From positions 1,488,001 through 1,552,000 of the forward strand of contig BDSL01000006.1 in NCBI GenBank assembly GCA_003116995.1: a stretch of 64,000 bases of DNA, read 5' to 3'. The DNA is from Yamagishiella unicocca (lineage: Eukaryota; Chlorophyta; Chlorophyceae; Chlamydomonadales; Volvocaceae). The notes below the pieces were generated by a model. That model had not been told where the DNA came from, searched no databases, and was given only the letters and a program-made list of their open reading frames with translations. How positions within the stretch are numbered: the stretch's first letter is position 1; each line of letters opens with the position of its first letter. Of this stretch, positions 1 to 13,400 are shown one piece after another. Both the position numbers and the translations under genes were made by a program.

Positions 1-357
1 GAGCAATTGAACCCAGCGCGGTATGTTGCTCATCGTATGAAAGGAGTTGAATATCAATTAGGATATAACCGCAAGATTGTGTGAATTTTTGGAAATTGCG
101 CGCCGTTGCCAGCTCCAGGGTGGCTCTGCAGAGCGGGGCTTTGGGAGACGGTAGATAGAACAGCCTGTCGCAGAAACTGCCTGCGTATGAACACGTCGCA
201 CCTCTACAGAGATTTAATTGCAACGGCTGCGGCTGCTTCATTTACAGAACGCCAATAGACGTTTCAAGTGTGCCCTTCCTTCCTTAAACTTCCACTCCGG
301 CCCCAAGAGGGCGCCTCTTTGGCTCTAGGCCCCTTTTTTTAAACCCAACCGGCAAAG
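1..357 (+). promoter_or_regulatory. 5' flank and leader of the ARF1 gene
   Basis: No coding exon was recognised. The stretch precedes the ARF1 start codon and must hold its promoter and 5' untranslated region. The last ~60 bases are pyrimidine-rich with a short T run, followed by the ATG context GCAAAGATGG. No clear TATA box was identified. Confidence 0.5.
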
Positions 358-1462
<1,105 letters not shown>

Positions 1463-1884
1463 GGAGTGAAGCGTGTGGGGGTTTGCGGCACTGGGGGGCA
1501 GGGGTGGGTGGGTGGTCGGAAGGATATGATGTGCATGGAGACTCTGTAGTTAGGGGTCCGGTTCGCGCCATGGAGTGGTCGAGTGAGTTAAAAAGTGAGG
1601 GTGCTCGTGTATGGTCACCTAGAGTCCCCTGTAACCCGGACTGGCTGTGCTACTGCCAGCCCTTCGCTCTTGGCTCCACGTCATAGGTCCGACGGTGGCC
1701 GTGTAGATGTATACAGCCAGACGGCACGAGAATGTTCTATCAATTGTTTCTTCTATTTAGCAGTTGGGCGTCCTCGTGAGGATGAACAAGGTGACTCTTC
1801 TTTCACCCGGAACGGAGATTATGCACTGAAGGTGCATGTGGGGAGCTGGACCTGCAGCAGCGTTGGTTGCTGCATGATGCCCCA

Positions 1885-1889
1885 TGTAA
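1885..1889 (+). terminator. TGTAA polyadenylation signal of ARF1
   Basis: TGTAA is the usual green-algal poly(A) signal. It lies 423 bases after the ARF1 stop, at the end of AT-richer 3' untranslated sequence. Confidence 0.7.
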
Positions 1890-2674
1890 TGCACAAATGG
1901 CCTTGATAGCCGCGCCCTGTCTGGTTAAGTCAATGGTTGTGCGTCGAACCCATTAGGTGGGTATGCTTGTGGTTGCAAAACGTAACGAATGAGGCGAGGA
2001 GACTGTAGCCCGACAAACCCTATACACACGGTCCGTAAACTCGCTGTGGCTTGCTGTTTGGCATTCCGTGCATCTAGGCACCTTCAAAACCAATAGCACA
2101 GCAATCAGGCGGGGGCTTCGAGGAAGACCCGTGAGGGGGGGGATTGCTTCTGATTCCTAGTGCCTGCATTGAACCTTTTCGGCTGGTTCTCACGAAGGCT
2201 CTTGGATTTTCATCGCATCATGCATGACACACAGCCTTAACTTGTTACATCGTGAGCCATGCAATAACTAAGTGAATTGTTACAGCTCGTGGAGATGTAC
2301 CATACGATATCCACACCCAAGGTTTCAATAGTGTCCGATGGATGTCGTCCCTTTCAACGCTTAGTATGAAATCGGTCCAATGTGTTGACCTACAAGGGTT
2401 CCACATAAGGCCATGTCGCTCCCAATGGTAGCCTTGCCTCGCCCTAATCGACAATCTAACTCCGCCAGTCACGACAACGCACAACCAAATGCCCCCGAAG
2501 GAAACTCGCGCAGACGTTCTTTCCTTCGCCTACTTCGGTCTCTTAACGTTGGCGTCAGCCCCCGTGTCGGCGCCAGCAATCCCTACCCTGCCCAAAAACA
2601 CATGAGGGCGTGTCCGGTGCCCGGTTTCACGAGAGCCTCTGGAAGCGCGCGCGTCGGGAGGCACCTGCGCCCCC
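1890..2674. other. convergent intergenic region between ARF1 and the TBC gene
   Basis: No gene was recognised. On the minus strand TGTAA signals occur at 2245-2249 and 2279-2283 (TTACA on the plus strand), suiting the 3' end of the TBC gene. A single copy of the GGTTCGAGGAAGACCC-type dispersed repeat sits at 2105-2140, the only clear copy outside an intron seen here. Confidence 0.5.
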
Positions 2675-5600
2675 TCAGCCCAGCCGCACGTGGCCCTGCG
2701 CGTCAGAGTACGAGCTCCGCAAGATGAACGCCTCCGACAGCACACGCTCCAGCTGGGCCTCCGTCCAGTCCGCGGTGGGCAGCTTTTGCAGGAAGAGGAT
2801 GAGGTCCTGGAACTCCAGCCGTGTCAGCCGGTCCTTCCAGCTCAGCAGGAAGGCGGCGGACAGGTAGATCTGCGGCAGGCCGGGCGGGGGGGCGACAAGG
2901 GGGGTCAGCACGCTCCGTCACCACGTTGCCCTAAAGCTCAAGTGCACGCGCACCGCACCACCACCCGACAACCAGTCTCTACCATTAGGCGATCTTTGCA
3001 CCTCAGCCTCGCAACCCCATGTAGATACGCACTTCCTTGCCTACCGCGCGCGGCCTCCTTCCCCCTCGGCCGGTTATGGCATCCACGGGTCTTCCTTGAA
3101 ACCCCCCGCTCTGTCCCGTCGCGTCAACGTTTTTTATACCATCCCCCCCGGCCTGCCCTGTCACGCCCCCGTCACGCACCAGGAACTCGCTGAAGCCCGT
3201 CCCCTCCGCCAGGTAGGTGTCCCACAGCCGTATGGCCAGGCAGAACGGCAGCTCCCGGACCAGCAGGCAGTTCACCCAGCGCAGCGCAAACTGGATGAAG
3301 TCCACCGCCTCAGCCTCCAGGTGGTCGGACACGTCAGCCTCGCAGCGCCTGCAGCGGGGCGGAGGGGGGGCCGGAGGGGGGGCCGGCAGAGGGGAAACCC
3401 GCGGGAGGTGGGGTGGTGGTAAAGAGAGCAAACCCGTCGACTAAAAGAAGAGGACCCGGATGGACGGGAGGAGGCGGGGTGGTGCGGTTGGTGCGTGGAA
3501 CAGAGGAAGCAGACCTCGCCCGCAACGCACTCATCACGCCGTTGCCATAGCAAGTAGCAGCAAACGACAAAGGGCATGGATCGGTACCCGCAACGCCGAG
3601 CAACCGTACGGGAGGTCGTACCGCGATAGCCGTACCTGACAAGCTCCTTGATTCGGAAGACGGATCTTTGGATTCCCGGCTGCGCGTAGGTGTAGTGGTC
3701 CTGGATGCCCTCCACTAGCTTGCACAGGCACCAGTAGCAGTCAGCCTCCACCGACAACATGATGCTCTGGAGCGGGTGGGAGGGAGAGCGGGTGGGGTAA
3801 CCGCGCGGGGCTTGGGCTCCAGAGACGGCCCTGGCAAGTAAGCCTTCCAGTGCATGTGTACGTCCGCGTACCTGGGACAGAAAGGATGGAATGGACCAAG
3901 TGCCAACCGGGGGTTCCAGGGGGGGCGCTTGACGACCGGAACCGCACAGGGCGAAGCGCCCCTTGCTAAGCCTCTCCTAACCTCCTCCCTCAGTCTTTCG
4001 CATTCCCCTGGCGCTTGCCCCCCGCCCCCTTGCAGCGGCGAGTCGCTCGCCTGGGCGCCGTACCTGGTCCAGCGTGTCTGCCGACCAGCCCTCCATAGGG
4101 CCCGGCAGGTGCTCCGACAGGAACACCGCAAGGAAGGGGGTCACCAGGTCGTTCATGCCTTGCACGTACCCGCTGGCCGGGTGGCTGGGGGAGGAGGGGG
4201 GGAGGAGGGGGGACGGGGACGGGGGCAGCAGAGGCAGGGGCGCCGAAGGTCAAAGGCCAAACCAGCGACAGCTCCCACCCGTTGAGCCGTGGAGAAACAG
4301 TGGAGCGCGGATAGGCGCCGGTACAGGGAGAGTTCCGGCGGTTGGTGTTTGCGGCAGATCGCGAGGAGCAGGCGTACTGCGTGGCACTAGAATGGCACTG
4401 AGCCACACTGCCCATTGCCTCAGACGCCACCACCGACACCAACCCGACCCACCGTATCCCCCAGATGTACAGCAACCGCTGCAGCGACTCCTGGATAATG
4501 GGCTCGTGGAAGAAGGGCACGTTGGGGGCGGTGCGCGGCACGTCCACAACCACCTGAGGGGGCGGCAGCCGGACGGGTGGGGACGACACCGGGCAGGGAG
4601 TCTTACAGCCGGGTTTTAAGCGGGACAACAAAAGAGCAGCGGTGCGGCCGCAAGCGAACCCGCCGCCTCCTTAGTTCTCCCTTTTTGTCCCGCTCCGGTC
4701 ACAGGTTTTCCTCCGTGCCCCCCCTCCTCCGGCAGCTGCCTCTGGGTAGTCGGTGGTGAAATGGAAGTGGAAATGCACCGGTATGACAAACGCAGGTATG
4801 CCAAGTAAAAATGTATGCCAAGTAAGTTGTTTTTAGTATGCCAAACCACATGTGCTGGTTCCCACAGTCGGTAGTTCCCACCCAACACCCGCTCCCTCCC
4901 CCGCCCGCCACACCCCGTGCACACCCCACGCCGCGCCACACACCTCGTGCCCTCCACCCGCTCCCCCTCCCCCACCCCTCTCCACATGCCCACTCGGGGG
5001 CCTCACCGCTACTCTCCCCCCACCTGCCGGTACGCCGCCACCTCGTCCTCGCTCCGCTCCTCGTGCGGTATGTCGTAGTACTCGGGGACCATGTCCGCGT
5101 ACTCCCGCCGCCGCCGGTCCAGGGTCTGAGCCTGCCGGCCCCTGCACAGTCCGGGTGTGCGTTCGTATGCGGCTGGACTGGCCTGTGTGTATGTGTGGGA
5201 CAGCGCCGCAGTGCTGGTGGCTGCCTTCCCCCCCGGCCACCCAGCATAACGCCACAGCGCCCAGCACCCAGCCCAAAGCGTGCACGCCAAAGCCAACATG
5301 ACGGACGTCGCGGGGGGGGGGGCTTACTGTGCCCAAGCTCGCGACCCGGCCGCCACCTCGACCCCCCCCCCCCGTTTCCTATGCCGTGTAACCGGGTCTT
5401 CTCGCCACACACACCCACACCCACAGCCGAAGGCCCGCCACCTCCTCTTCCAACCCTCCATCCGACGCACCTGGCCGGGGGCAAGTACCCGCACAGCAGC
5501 CGCCACACCTGTGGCCGCAGCAGCAAGGGTATGCCGCTCCAAGACAGCTCACGAAGCGCGTCCAGGTCGACCTAGGAGGCGGGCAGGGGCAGGGGAGTGG

Positions 5601-6511
5601 CTGGCCGCGGTACCCGTTGGACACGAGGTAGGAGCAAGGGCGAAGATCCTTACGGGAAAAGCGTTTTGGAGATGTGTAGGCGGGCGTGGGAGGGGCGTCA
5701 AGCCGCGTGCGTTCTCCTGCTGGCAAGGAGGGTCCGGCCGTAGCCGGTGCGCCGCACCGAAGACGCGCATGCGTCCCTCCTCCTACTAGGGTTTCAGTTC
5801 CTCTTCTACTTCTTGCCGGGCAGGTATGCGTCTCCACGCTGGTCCCCGTTCCTTCACCCTTCCCGCGGTTCCCTGGGACCGCATCCCGCTCCCGCACTCA
5901 CCACCGGCTCCTGCAGCAGCCGGTGGAATTTCCGGACCCGGTGCTCCGGAATAGCCGCCTGCTGCATCAGGCCCCCCCCACCGCCGCCGCCAGGCAGCCC
6001 CGAGGCAGCTGTGCTGGGCTGTGGCTGGAGTCCGCTGGAGCCGCTTGGCGGCGCGCCACCGTCGGAGCCAGGCAGCATGTCGTCCCCACCTCCCCGATCT
6101 GCTGCCGTGACGGTGTGGGCGGAGCCCCTTGCGTCCAGCCTCTGCATCTGGGTTGCCAGGCGCTCAGCTGCGTCCTGGGGTTGGAGAGGGAACCCGGGGG
6201 GGTTGGAAGGGCGTCTCGGGTGGGTTTGGGTTTTGGAGGTAGGCAAGAGGCGGGGGCTGCCGTGCATGGGGTAGGCAGAGGCAGGGGCTGCCGTACATGG
6301 AGGAGGGGCCAGTGGCCACGTCTGGTTGCTTCCTCCCCCCATGTTGCGTTGCGTTGTGAAAGGGGGTGGAAGGGGGCGGGGCCGGGGTGAAGGGTTGCTG
6401 CCCACCTCAGAGCCTCTGCTCCGCCCAGGGCTGTGCAGATCGGTCACTGCCGGGCCGTCTTCGCTAGTCTTTCGGTTCACGCGAAGGCGGTCTCGACCCG
6501 ACTTGAGGAAG
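2675..6511 (-). CDS. TBC1D22: TBC-domain Rab GTPase-activating protein, TBC1D22/Gyp1 type (first exon not found)
   Basis: Minus-strand exons in order: 6511-6406 (incomplete at its 5' side), 6174-5902, 5571-5471, 5141-5024, 4553-4453, 4184-4064, 3766-3636, 3348-3180, 2869-2675. Phases agree throughout and give 437 residues plus the stop. The second exon is Gly/Pro/Ser-rich and ends in KFHRLLQEPV. The TBC domain then runs LRELSWSGIP, GYLPPA, VDVPRTAP (the arginine finger in the IxxDxxR motif), RHPASGYVQGMNDLVTPF (the glutamine finger), YWCLCKLVEGIQDHYTYAQPG and ALRWVNCLLVRELP, ending near the C-terminus. The order and the short C-terminal tail match TBC1D22/Gyp1, which stimulate GTP hydrolysis on Rab1/Rab33-type GTPases at the Golgi. 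The frame of exon 6511-6406 has no ATG before an upstream stop, so a further 5' exon must exist. The introns hold C-rich dispersed repeats. Confidence 0.9.
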
Positions 6512-7474
6512 CTGAAGGTGGGGGTGTAAAAATGAGAGCACGGAAGGACGAGTGCCTCAAGGAAACAGATCGGCTAGAAATGTTAAGCGCACTTTTGTAG
6601 TTTGCCAACGCCGCGGTCCTTTTCCTTCTCGTCTGTCATCTTACACAAACACGTCCCTGCTGCACGTGCACCTGCCGCTGTGTCATGGAGTCGCTATTTT
6701 CCCGGAATAGTCACTGATTTATCAAATGCATAGCTCTAAAGCTGATTGGTTTCTAGCGTTAAAGCAAAACTTCTAACCGTGGCTCGATCTGCGCGTGAGC
6801 CCAGGTTGTTTGCAAAAGGTAATTAATCTGCATAAATATTTAGTGCAGAGTTAGGCTTCTCAGCTATTCTCCCTCGTGAGGTGTCGTACCGTTGATACCT
6901 CGTACTCCTCCTGCTGCCGTCTGTGGTGTCTTTCACGCTAGAACGGCCAAGACATCATGTTCTAGCGGCCAGTAATTTGGTGAAACAAACTGTGTTGTAT
7001 CCTGCGGCTGCAGCTTTTGCTGCCACTTCTCAACGTCTGCGTTGCCCGTTACATATTATCTATTGAAATACATCATTCAAAGCCGCTGCCTACGGGCTGA
7101 AGGTTGTGAACGAAACGGTTGACGCTGGCCCGCTCGGAACAGGAACTTCAAGATAGGGTGCACCGGCAGCAAATCACTTCCTGTAGAACACGAAAGTGAG
7201 GCCGAGGCGCAGAGGTAAGAGTGGCGCTGGGGGCCTTCGCTTCGCGGTGCGAAGATTACCCCGATGCCTGGCAGCGCCCCTGGCGGTGTCGCACGGAGGG
7301 CACTATAGAATGCTGGCAGTGCTTTGGAGCTGATAGACGGTAACGTATTGTACGTTACCCGTCTATGCCGGCCGTCGCGTTTTCAGGGGAGCTTTCAAGG
7401 ATGTGAACGGAGGCGTCGTCGTCGGTGGTGGTGGGCAGGCGCACCCAACCGGCGCTCCCGATGTGGGAGCAGTT
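6512..7474. promoter_or_regulatory. divergent region between the TBC gene and the kinase gene
   Basis: The sequence is AT-richer than its neighbours. It must contain the missing first exon and promoter of the minus-strand TBC gene and the promoter and leader of the plus-strand kinase. A short minus-strand ORF begins with an ATG at about 6640 (MTDEKEKDRG), but its frame does not join the exon at 6511, so it was not accepted. No TATA box was assigned. Confidence 0.4.
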
Positions 7475-10400
7475 ATGCCTGCTGCTGTTACCTCTTACAG
7501 GACTCCTGGAAGCGGGCAGCATTCCATAAATGGTGAGATTAATGCAGGTTGCAGTTTTTTCGACCCGCGCGCCCGTCTGCCCTAACGCAACCCATACCTC
7601 AGTACCCCATATTTCCATTCAAACCACCAAACCGGCTTCGGTACTTGCACCATCAGCCACAGCGGGGCCATGCCCACCCGCCGTGTACGCAGGCATCAGC
7701 AGCGACCATGTCTTCCTCTCCATGCCGGGGAGGCTCGCTGCAGCTCGCGCATCACGGGAGGCTTCGGAGCGTCTCGCGCAGCTCCCCCGCCGGGCCGGCT
7801 CCACCCAGGGCGGACTCCCCACGGAGCTCGAGGACGCATCCGCCTGCGGAGACACGTCCACCACCTTCGCTCGTCTCTCCGGCGGCCGCCTGCTGCGACA
7901 CGGCAGCACCGACAACTGCCCCCCACCCAGCTCCAAGCCGCAAGACGCTCACGCGTCCAGCCAGTCCGTCACGTTTTTCGTCTCCTCCGGCCAGCACGGA
8001 CAGCACGGCACCCCCACGGCCACGGCAGCCGCCCTGGCGCAAGCCGCCCTGGGCACCGCCAACGCGAACGGGCCGGCGAGCGCTAACTTAGCCTTGCCCT
8101 CCCGCTCCGTGGGCACTCCGCCGATGATGCAAGCCGTACCGCTTTCCGTACAGCCCAGCGCCCCCAGCGGCCCCCGCAGCGCCCCAACCGGCGCCACCGT
8201 CCTCACAGCCGAATCCAACGCCCATCAGGGCACGTGGCTCGCCACTTCCGGTTCGAGCCTCAACCCGCGCTCTTCCATTCCCTGGGTCACATCCGCCGAA
8301 GCCGAGGGGCCTGGCAGCGTGGGGGCCGTGGCCGGCCCCAGCACCCCCAGCGCCAGCGCAACTGCGAGCACAGCCGCGGGCTTTATCGCCATCGCCGCCG
8401 CTTCCGCCGGACCGGGGTCGAACGGCGGTAGCTCGGTCGTGGATCACGTCTGGACATCAACCGCATTGTCGGAGCGGGCGCGGTCCGTCACCGCAGCCCC
8501 GCACCGCCACTCGCGGCTCCGAGTGGCGGCGGCGCGTCTGGGCCCGTCGGGGGAGGAGTCGGCTTCGCGGGTGGACAGCAGCTCGCGCGATGTGCTGTCA
8601 CGGAGGAGCCAGATGCAGCTGCAGGAGGTAGATGCGAATGCGCCGCCGCCGGCGCCGTACGGCCTAACCACCACGGAACTGTCGCCTGGGGCGTCCGACG
8701 GGACACCCCCCACGGACATACTGGCGTCGGCCGGTAACGGGGATACACTGGGCACCTGGACGGCCTCTGCAGCCCGGCCCTTCAGCGGCGCTGGGAGCAG
8801 CTCCGCCGGCGGCACGCCCGGCGTCGTGGCAACCGGCAACAGCTTCATCGGCCGCGGCCGGGCGCCGCGGCGGCCGATGCCGGCGGCCGCGGCGGGCTTT
8901 GGTACGGTTTCGGAGCTTTTCGCGGAGGCGGGGCGGACGGAGGAGAGCCCCAGCGCAGAGTCGTCGTTCACTGTACGGCAGACGCCGTCCGACCTGGAGG
9001 ACGAGGTTCTGGAGCGGGCGCGCACCCGTCGGGCGATCCGCTCCGTCACACTCGCCACCATGGCGATGGATCGGTCTCAGTCTGACGCGGCGGGGGGGTT
9101 GGCGGGGGCGGCGTCCGGGGGGCATCCGGGCGAAGGGGCTTCGCCGGCGCGGCATCCCGCGCGGGCGGCGGAGGCGGGGACGGCGGTGGAAATTACGCAT
9201 CCCAACGAGAACGGCGCCCGCGTGGCCATCCGGCTCAACCACCAGCCGGGTCACCACCGGCGTCCGCCCAACCGCCACGCCTCCATGCCCGCCATGAAGC
9301 GCGACGCAGCCAACCCGGTAGCGGGGCACGAGAGCAGCAAACTAGGCAACGGCGGCGCGGCGGGGGGGCGGAGGTCGCCGCTGATGCGTCCTCCGCTGTC
9401 CGCCGGCTTGCTGCCGGAGGAGCCGGAGGACGGCGGGGGCGAGGACGGCGCTCCGGAGGACCCCAGCAACGTGTCCCTGCCGTACGTCGGCGGCGGCGGC
9501 GCCGACCTGGCGTCGGGCTACTCCCGTATGCCCAGCGACAGCCCCGTCACCAGCCAGATGTCCATCACCTCCTCCGTCATGGGACCCGGGCCCGGCAGCA
9601 CCGCCCAGCAGCGCTACCAGTCGATGCCGTCTGTACCGCAACCCGGCGCCTCCGCCGCGGCGGCGGCGGCGGCGGCGGCCGCCGCCGCCGCCAGCCTGGC
9701 GCTGTCGCCGGCGCAGCCGCCGGTACCGCTATCGCGGCTTGCGGGTTCCTACATGCAAGGCGCCACTCCCTCGCCTCCGGTGGTGCGGGTGCGGGTGCCC
9801 GACCTGCTGTGCGGTAGCAGCGGTCAGCGCGGGAGCTTCGAGGAGGATGTAGCTCGCGTGACGCCGGCGTTTGTGGGCAGCGGGCCCGCGCCGGCGGCGC
9901 TGATGCAGAGCAACCCCTCGCACCTCATGACCGCGCCCACAAGCGGCGTGGGCCTGGGCGTGGACCGGCTGTCCCACATGAGCGGGCGGATGGTGAGCGG
10001 CGCGCACGCGCAGCACTCGAACAACCTTGTGGCGCTGCACAAGGCGGTGGAGAAGCTCATGTTGCAGGTGAGGGGCGGCGGGGGGCGGGGGGTTCGAGGA
10101 AGACCCGTGGATGCCCGGGGGCGGGGGGCGGGGGGTTCGAGGAAGACCCGGGGATGCCCGGGGGCGGGGGGTTCGAGGAAGACCCGGGGATGCCCGGGGG
10201 CGGGGGGTTCGAGGAAGACCCGTGGATGCCCGGGGGCGGGGGGCGGGGGGTTCGAGGAAGACCCGGGGATGCCCGGGGGCGGGGGTTCGAGGAAGACCCG
10301 GGGATGCCCGGGGGCGGGGGGTTCGAGGAAGACCCGTGGATGCCCGGGGGCGGGGGGCGGGGGGTTCGAGGAAGACCCGTGGATGCCCGGGGGCGGGGGG

Positions 10401-13400
10401 TTCGAGGAAGACCCGGGGATTCCCGGGGGCGGGGGGTTCGAGGAAGACCCGGGGATGCCCGGGGGCGGGGGGTTCGAGGAAGACCCGTGGATGCCCGGGG
10501 GCGGGGGGCGGGGGGGCATGGCGGCGGGGTTGCGGGTGAGAGGAGGGGTGGCCAGGGCGGGGGGAGGGGCTGGTGGGGGCTTGGGTGCGGGGGAGGCGTT
10601 GCTGGGGTGCGTTGGGGAGGTGAAGCGTCGCTGTGAGGTGGTGAAGACGCCAGGGGGAAACAGTGCGAGGAACGCCACGGAAGCAGCAGGGGAGATTCCC
10701 GCAGACAGAACACGTGTGTCGTGGATATTGCAACCGTGCCATGTGGGTCACCGCATGCTTTGGCGGGCTGGGGTTCAGGGGTCGCCGGAATGGCATCCTG
10801 TGGGGTTATGCGCCTGGGAAGGGAACTTGGAGCTGCCCCGGGGAGAGGATGTAAATGGGCTGTCGTGGGGGGAAGGTTCTGAATGGGCTGTCGAGGGGGG
10901 AAGGGGATCTAAACGGGCTGTCGTCGGGTGGGAGAGGAAAGCGCTGTGACAGCTGTGCGGCCACTGCTGGCGCATGATCCGCCCTTTGTGCCCCCCGCTC
11001 CTCCGGTCGGGACCTGTGGCCCAAAGCCTTGTCCCTCGTGTCGCCCACCCCCCACACACCGCCTCCTGACCGCGTGTTCTACTCTTGTACACACACCCCT
11101 ACACACACACACGCACCTCCTATGTCATGTAACCGGGTCTTCTCGCCACACACCGCCCCCCCACCACCACCACCACCCCTCTTCCTTGCAACCCGCCCCT
11201 CTTTCCGCCCACAGGACAGTGGGCTGTACACCAAGGTTCAGGCCAGCATGAAGGGGATATCCAGTCTCGCCAAGGTGCTGCGGGGTTCGAGGAAGACCCG
11301 TGCTGCGGGGGGTAGGGGAGGGGCGGCGAGAAAACACCTTTACACGGCATAGGATAGACGGAGGATAGGGGAGGGCGGGGAAGGGGGCGGGCTGCGGTGA
11401 GCTAAGAGCGAGGGGAGGGGGCAACAGATGCTTACGGCTGGTCGGCTGGGCGGGTAACACTGGTTGTGGACGCAGGCAGTCCGCATAGTGACGGAAACCG
11501 AGGGGTGATTTGAATACCTGAAAACAGGGCGACGCCACGTGGGACCAGGCGGGTGGATCCTTGCGGGCTGCTAGCAGCTTCTGCTCTCCCGCGGGAAGGA
11601 GGGGTTTTAGGGTTTCAGGGTTTTAGGGAAGGGGATCGGGCGCCAGCGGATGGGCGCTGGTGATGGCGCGCGGGTCTCGGGGCATACGGCCGTGCAGACG
11701 CGCCGGCCGGGGACCCTCCCTTCCGCCCCCATGTGGGCTGGTGATCACCACTGAAGCCCATATGGGGGTGTAGGCGCCTCCGCGCCAGAGGTCCCGCTGA
11801 CCAGACCCGAACAGACCCGCCCACCAGGCGCGCACTCCATTTGCGGCTTTTCGATAGTGCAGAGAGCCTGCCGATCCGGCCAGCTACCACACCGCCACCA
11901 CCGCGACCGCTACCACCACTGCCGGCTGGCTGGCGCCAACACTCGCCCTCCCCTGCTGCCTGGCGCCCCACCACTCCCCCACCCATGCGCCAATCATCCT
12001 GTCTTTTTCGCGTCAACGGTTTTTCAACCCCCCCCCCCGGTTTTAACTTGTAACCCCCCGCCATGTCTCTCCCCGAACACAATGCGGCAGCTATCCTGTC
12101 CATGTCGCGTAAACGGTTTCCATGCCCCCCCCCCGGGTCGTATAACCGGGTTTTTATGCCACCCCTCTCCCCCCCCGCAACACGCACGCATACACACACC
12201 CTCCAGGAGACCAACAAGCTGGAGTTCGTGCGTGACGCTAGCGGCGCCACCGTGATCAACCAGTACGTGGTGGTGAAGACGCTGGGTCGGGGCGCGTTCG
12301 GCAAGGTGAAGCTGTGCCTCAACACGCTGGACGGACAGCTGTACGCGGTCAAGGTGAGGGCGGGAGGAGGGGGCCACGGAGCGGAGCGGAGGGGAGGAGG
12401 GTAAGGGGGGGGGGGAGAGCGGAGGGGAAGTCCTGGAGGCAGGTGGTGGCGGTAGTGGTCTGGAGGAGGAATATGTCCTGTCGTCCCCGCACTCGTGCCT
12501 CCTGGAGGCGCCGCCGTCGTCGGCGTCATGGCTGCTGGCGCCGTGTTCCCCTGCCCTCTCCTCTTCAACTCCCCCACAACTCCTCATCGCCCTTGGTTCG
12601 CCGGCCTAGGATTCGCGGATTATCTTTTACCCCTCTCCTCTCCGCCCCACTCCGCCCCTCTCCCCCCCCAGATGATCAACCGCGCGCACCTGCTGCGGCA
12701 GCTGCAGAAGCCCTCCCGGCCGCTGCGCCGCCGCGCGCCGCCCCCCCGCAACACCTCGGACACCGGACTGCTCAACATGCACCTGCACCGCACCCAGACG
12801 GACGGCAACCTGTCCATCAGCCACACCAACATCAGCACCTTTGGAAACGCAGCGCAGGTGGGGCGGGGGCGGGGGCGGGGCGGAGGATGAGGAATCGGGG
12901 CCGTCACGAAATGGACTGAGAGGAAGAGGCGAATCAGCTTCCAAACGAAAACACGGTCTCGCCTGCCCTTCTCCCCTTCCCTGCACCTTCCCTGCACCTC
13001 CGCCTTCCTCTCCACCTCAGCCACCCGTCCACGCCAGCATCCTGGCTCACCCGCTCGTCCCTTCATCCTTCCTCCCCCCCAATCCCTTCCCCCTCTCTCC
13101 CGCTCACCTCACCCCCCCACTCCCTACTCCCAATGCGCGCCCTTGCGCACGGCTGGGCGCCTCCACCCGAACACCTCCATCCACCCCATCGCAGGCTACA
13201 GTTCCTGTCCTCCGCCCCCTACGCCATGTAACCGGGTCTTCCCCCCCCCTCCCCACCATCCCACCGTCGCCGCGTCAGTTTTTGCGGGCGCCAACCCAGG
13301 TCCAGTAGCCTGCGCGCGCGTCTAGGTGTCCGAAGGCTATGCACCAGCTAGACTTCCCGTGTCGAGTGACCGGTTATTTTCTGTAACCTCCCCCCCCTTC

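Noticed and set aside
4699..5526. 275-codon minus-strand frame overlapping the TBC gene
   Set aside because: It runs through TBC exons out of the conserved frame and across their introns. The TBC homology uses other frames.
6590..6645. small minus-strand ATG frame as first exon of the TBC gene
   Set aside because: Its only plausible donor leaves a phase that puts the next exon out of frame and into a stop.
10093..10510. CRISPR-like array
   Set aside because: The copies are head-to-tail with no unique spacers, lie in a eukaryotic intron and have no cas genes nearby.
9729..10796. long Pro/Arg-rich open frames on the minus strand and overlapping plus-strand frames across the 36 bp array
   Set aside because: These are shadows of the GC-rich kinase exon and of the repeat array, which has no stop in several frames.
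10068..10949. continuation of the kinase open frame beyond 10067
   Set aside because: The donor CAG/GTGAGG at 10068, the repeat content and the in-phase exon at 11215 show that this is intron.
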